64,000 nucleotides of DNA from Dokdonella fugitiva (lineage in GTDB: Bacteria; Pseudomonadota; Gammaproteobacteria; Xanthomonadales; Rhodanobacteraceae): assembly GCF_014138265.1 (NCBI RefSeq), contig NZ_JACGXL010000005.1:310001-374000 (forward strand), read 5' to 3'. Within the stretch, counting starts at the first letter, position 1. Each line of letters starts with the position of its first letter. The notes under the pieces were generated by a model, which saw nothing but the letters and a program-made list of their open reading frames with translations, did not search any database and was not told the origin of the DNA. This document shows positions 62,564 to 64,000 of this stretch, one piece after another. Both the position numbers and the translations under genes were made by a program.

Positions 62564-62923
62564 ATGTACGATCATCTCGGCCTCAAGGTGAAGGACCTCG
62601 GCGCCAGCGCGCATTTCTATCGCGCAGTACTCGCGCCGCTCGGCCACGTCGCCGACGCCTCGGGCAGCGGCTTCGGGCCGCCCGACGCGCCGGGGCTGTG
62701 GCTTTACGAGCACGCGCAAGGTGCGACCGGCGGTACGCACGTCGCGTTCCGCGCGGCGAACCGCGCCGCGGTCGACCGCTTCCACGCGCAGGGCCTCGCC
62801 CACGGCGGGCGCGACAACGGCGCGCCGGGGCTGCGGGCGGACTACGCGCCCGACTACTACGCGGCGTTCCTGCTCGATCCGGACGGCAACAACGTCGAGG
62901 CGGTCTGCATGGAGGCGCGCTGA
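62564..62923 (+). CDS. VOC family (glyoxalase/bleomycin-resistance-like) protein
   Basis: A 119-residue vicinal oxygen chelate protein. It starts YDHLGLKVKDLGASAHFYRA and ends YYAAFLLDPDGNNVEAVCME, the two conserved halves of the fold; His4 and Glu near the end are likely metal ligands. The group includes lactoylglutathione-lyase-like proteins of unknown substrate. It sits between the AraC and SRPBCC genes in one operon; GGGAG precedes the ATG. Confidence 0.9.
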   Translation: MYDHLGLKVKDLGASAHFYRAVLAPLGHVADASGSGFGPPDAPGLWLYEHAQGATGGTHVAFRAANRAAVDRFHAQGLAHGGRDNGAPGLRADYAPDYYAAFLLDPDGNNVEAVCMEAR

Positions 62924-62925
62924 GC

Positions 62926-63339
62926 ATGGCGACGATCGTGCGCGAGTTCCTGCTCGACGCGGCGCCGGAGGAGGTCTGGGACGCCGCGCGCGACGTCGGC
63001 GCGCTGCACACGCGGCTCGTCCCGGGCTTCGTCGTCGACACCGTGCTCGAGGACGGCGCGCGGCGGGTCACGTTCACCGGCGGCTTCGTCGCGCGCGAAC
63101 GCATCGTCGACGTCGACGACGCGCGCCGGCGCATCGCCTGGAGCGTGGTGGGCTCCGCGCACCGCGAGCACCACAGCGCATCGCTGCAGCTGTTCGCCGA
63201 CGGGGCGCGCACGCGCGCGGTATGGATCGCCGACGTACTGCCGAACGACGCCGCGCCGGCCGTCGACGCGATGATCGGGCAGGGCATCGCGGCGATGCAG
63301 CGCCGCTTCGCCGCCCCCTCGCTCGCGGCTCAGCGGTAG
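62926..63339 (+). CDS. SRPBCC family (polyketide cyclase-like) protein
   Basis: A 137-residue ligand-binding protein of the START/Bet v 1-like SRPBCC superfamily: EFLLDAAPEEVWDAARDVGA, ITFTGGF-like strand (VTFTGGFVARERIVDVDDA), IAWSVVGSAHREHHSASLQL and a C-terminal helix AVDAMIGQGIAAMQRRF. It follows the VOC gene by two bases, so is co-translated. It overlaps the convergent TetR gene by 10 bp. Confidence 0.87.
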   Translation: MATIVREFLLDAAPEEVWDAARDVGALHTRLVPGFVVDTVLEDGARRVTFTGGFVARERIVDVDDARRRIAWSVVGSAHREHHSASLQLFADGARTRAVWIADVLPNDAAPAVDAMIGQGIAAMQRRFAAPSLAAQR

Positions 63340-63944
63340 TCGTCGACCGCTTCGGCGACGAGGCGCTGCACGAGCGCCTCGATCGCCTTCGCGCCGCGGC
63401 CGCGCAGGCACAGCATCGCGTAGAACTCGAAGCTGGTCAGCGCGAACAGCACGTCGACGAGGTCGGCGTCGGCCTTCTCGCGGCGCGGGAACAGGCGGCG
63501 CACGAGTGCGCCGAGCGCGTGCCGGCGGCGTTCGGTGCGCTCGGCGAGGCTCGCGGCGAGGTCGTCGTCGAGGCGGATGACCGCGTGGAAGCGCGGCATC
63601 GCGCTGCGATGCGTGGCCCAGAAGCGGCAGAACACGCCGACGAAATCGCGCAGCGCCGCTTCGGGGTCGGCCTGGCCGATCACCTGCGGCAGGTCGAACA
63701 AGCCGCCCACGCGCGCCATGTCGTCGAACAGCGCTTCGAGCAGGCCGCGCTTGGACGCGAACCGGTTGTAGACGGTCAGGCGCGTCACGCCGGCGACGCG
63801 CGCGACGCCGTCGAGGGAGAACGCGGGCTGCTCCGGCCCGCCCGCGAGCACGTCGCGCGCGGCGGCGAGGATGCGCGCACGCGTTTCGTCCGCGGCGGCA
63901 TCGCGCACGGCACTGGAATAGGCACGGGGTCGCTTGACAGTCAT
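63330..63944 (-). CDS. TetR-family transcriptional regulator
   Basis: A 204-residue repressor. The N-terminal helix-turn-helix covers about residues 20-70 (FSLDGVARVAGVTRLTVYNR, FASKRGLLEALFDD). The C-terminal ligand and dimer domain is mostly helical with no recognisable ligand signature. A 17-bp palindrome lies just upstream of its start codon, and a gene probably begins in the opposite direction at 63995, so it likely represses both itself and that gene. Confidence 0.9.
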   Translation of the reverse strand: MTVKRPRAYSSAVRDAAADETRARILAAARDVLAGGPEQPAFSLDGVARVAGVTRLTVYNRFASKRGLLEALFDDMARVGGLFDLPQVIGQADPEAALRDFVGVFCRFWATHRSAMPRFHAVIRLDDDLAASLAERTERRRHALGALVRRLFPRREKADADLVDVLFALTSFEFYAMLCLRGRGAKAIEALVQRLVAEAVDDYR

Positions 63945-63952
63945 CGAATTGG

Positions 63953-63969
63953 ATATACAGTGTGTATAT
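63953..63969. promoter_or_regulatory. Palindromic operator next to the TetR gene
   Basis: ATATACA-GTG-TGTATAT is a perfect inverted repeat (half sites TATACA and TGTATA at 63954-63959 and 63963-63968). It is strikingly AT-rich in a GC-rich genome and sits nine bases before the TetR start, where a dimer would block the promoter. A TTGACA on the plus strand (63934-63939) may serve the rightward promoter. Confidence 0.75.
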
Positions 63970-63994
63970 TCGATTGGCGATCGGGAGTACGGAC

Positions 63995-64000
63995 GTGTTC
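63995..64000 (+). CDS. Probable start of a rightward gene cut by the window end
   Basis: GGGAG (63983-63987) stands seven bases before a GTG at 63995, in the position expected for the gene controlled by the TetR operator. Only two codons are present, so the product cannot be named. Confidence 0.3.

Overview
This is a 64 kb chromosomal window from a very GC-rich bacterium (roughly 70% G+C by eye). The gene content (mfd, hslO, an RND pump, an Slp lipoprotein, hutI/hutF, Fsr), the serine/threonine-kinase-TPR plus ECF sigma pair, and the repeated GGAGCGGCTTCAGCCGCGA-type palindromes point to the Gammaproteobacteria, most likely Lysobacterales (Xanthomonadales), Rhodanobacteraceae-like. This placement is inferred from style and gene content, not from a marker gene. 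I see no rRNA, tRNA, CRISPR array, transposase or prophage, so the window reads as core and niche-adaptive chromosome rather than an island.

Layout. (1) 1-5492: a trans-4-hydroxyproline catabolic locus. It holds the start of a DadA-like FAD oxidoreductase, a TauE/SafE permease, a PAS-AraC regulator, then hydroxyproline epimerase, a DapA-family deaminase and alpha-ketoglutarate semialdehyde dehydrogenase in one operon. (2) 5571-8401: membrane and lipid genes plus two repeat-rich intergenic regions. (3) 8429-16797: histidine degradation genes hutI (with a BaiN-type flavoprotein) and hutF, separated by two large secreted proteins. (4) 16831-24130: an NPP-type phosphodiesterase, cysteine dioxygenase, an Old Yellow Enzyme, an Fsr-type MFS pump with a divergent AraC regulator, a GNAT, hslO and a small secreted protein. 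(5) 24333-30521: an ECF sigma factor translationally coupled to a membrane Ser/Thr kinase with TPRs, and a secreted beta-helix protein. (6) 30669-38667: mfd and a two-gene RND efflux system. (7) 38711-49784: small enzymes, a CDF metal transporter run together with a LytS/LytR two-component system, an MBL-fold protein, a soluble PQQ dehydrogenase, Slp, a GNAT and an FG-GAP secreted protein. (8) 49913-60213: a CadC-like TPR regulator, a CPA2 antiporter, a WS/DGAT acyltransferase, several secreted or lipoproteins of unknown function and an unusual DapB paralogue. (9) 60331-64000: a lipoprotein, a periplasmic protein, an AraC-VOC-SRPBCC operon and a TetR gene with a clear palindromic operator.

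The observation I consider most novel is a shared C-terminal motif. Four otherwise unrelated secreted proteins (genes ending at 11000, 12549, 30521 and 48369) finish with the same short signature, [IL]-F-[AS]-[DN]-G-F-[DE], 1 to 4 residues before the stop codon. It lacks the transmembrane helix and basic tail of PEP-CTERM-like signals and may be an undescribed sorting, processing or secretion tag. Other notable items are a DapB homologue whose catalytic His-His pair is replaced by Gly-Ser, large nested palindromes in convergent intergenic regions (7834-8029 with a relic at 30575-30641; 47164-47333), and a probable ATC-initiated permease.
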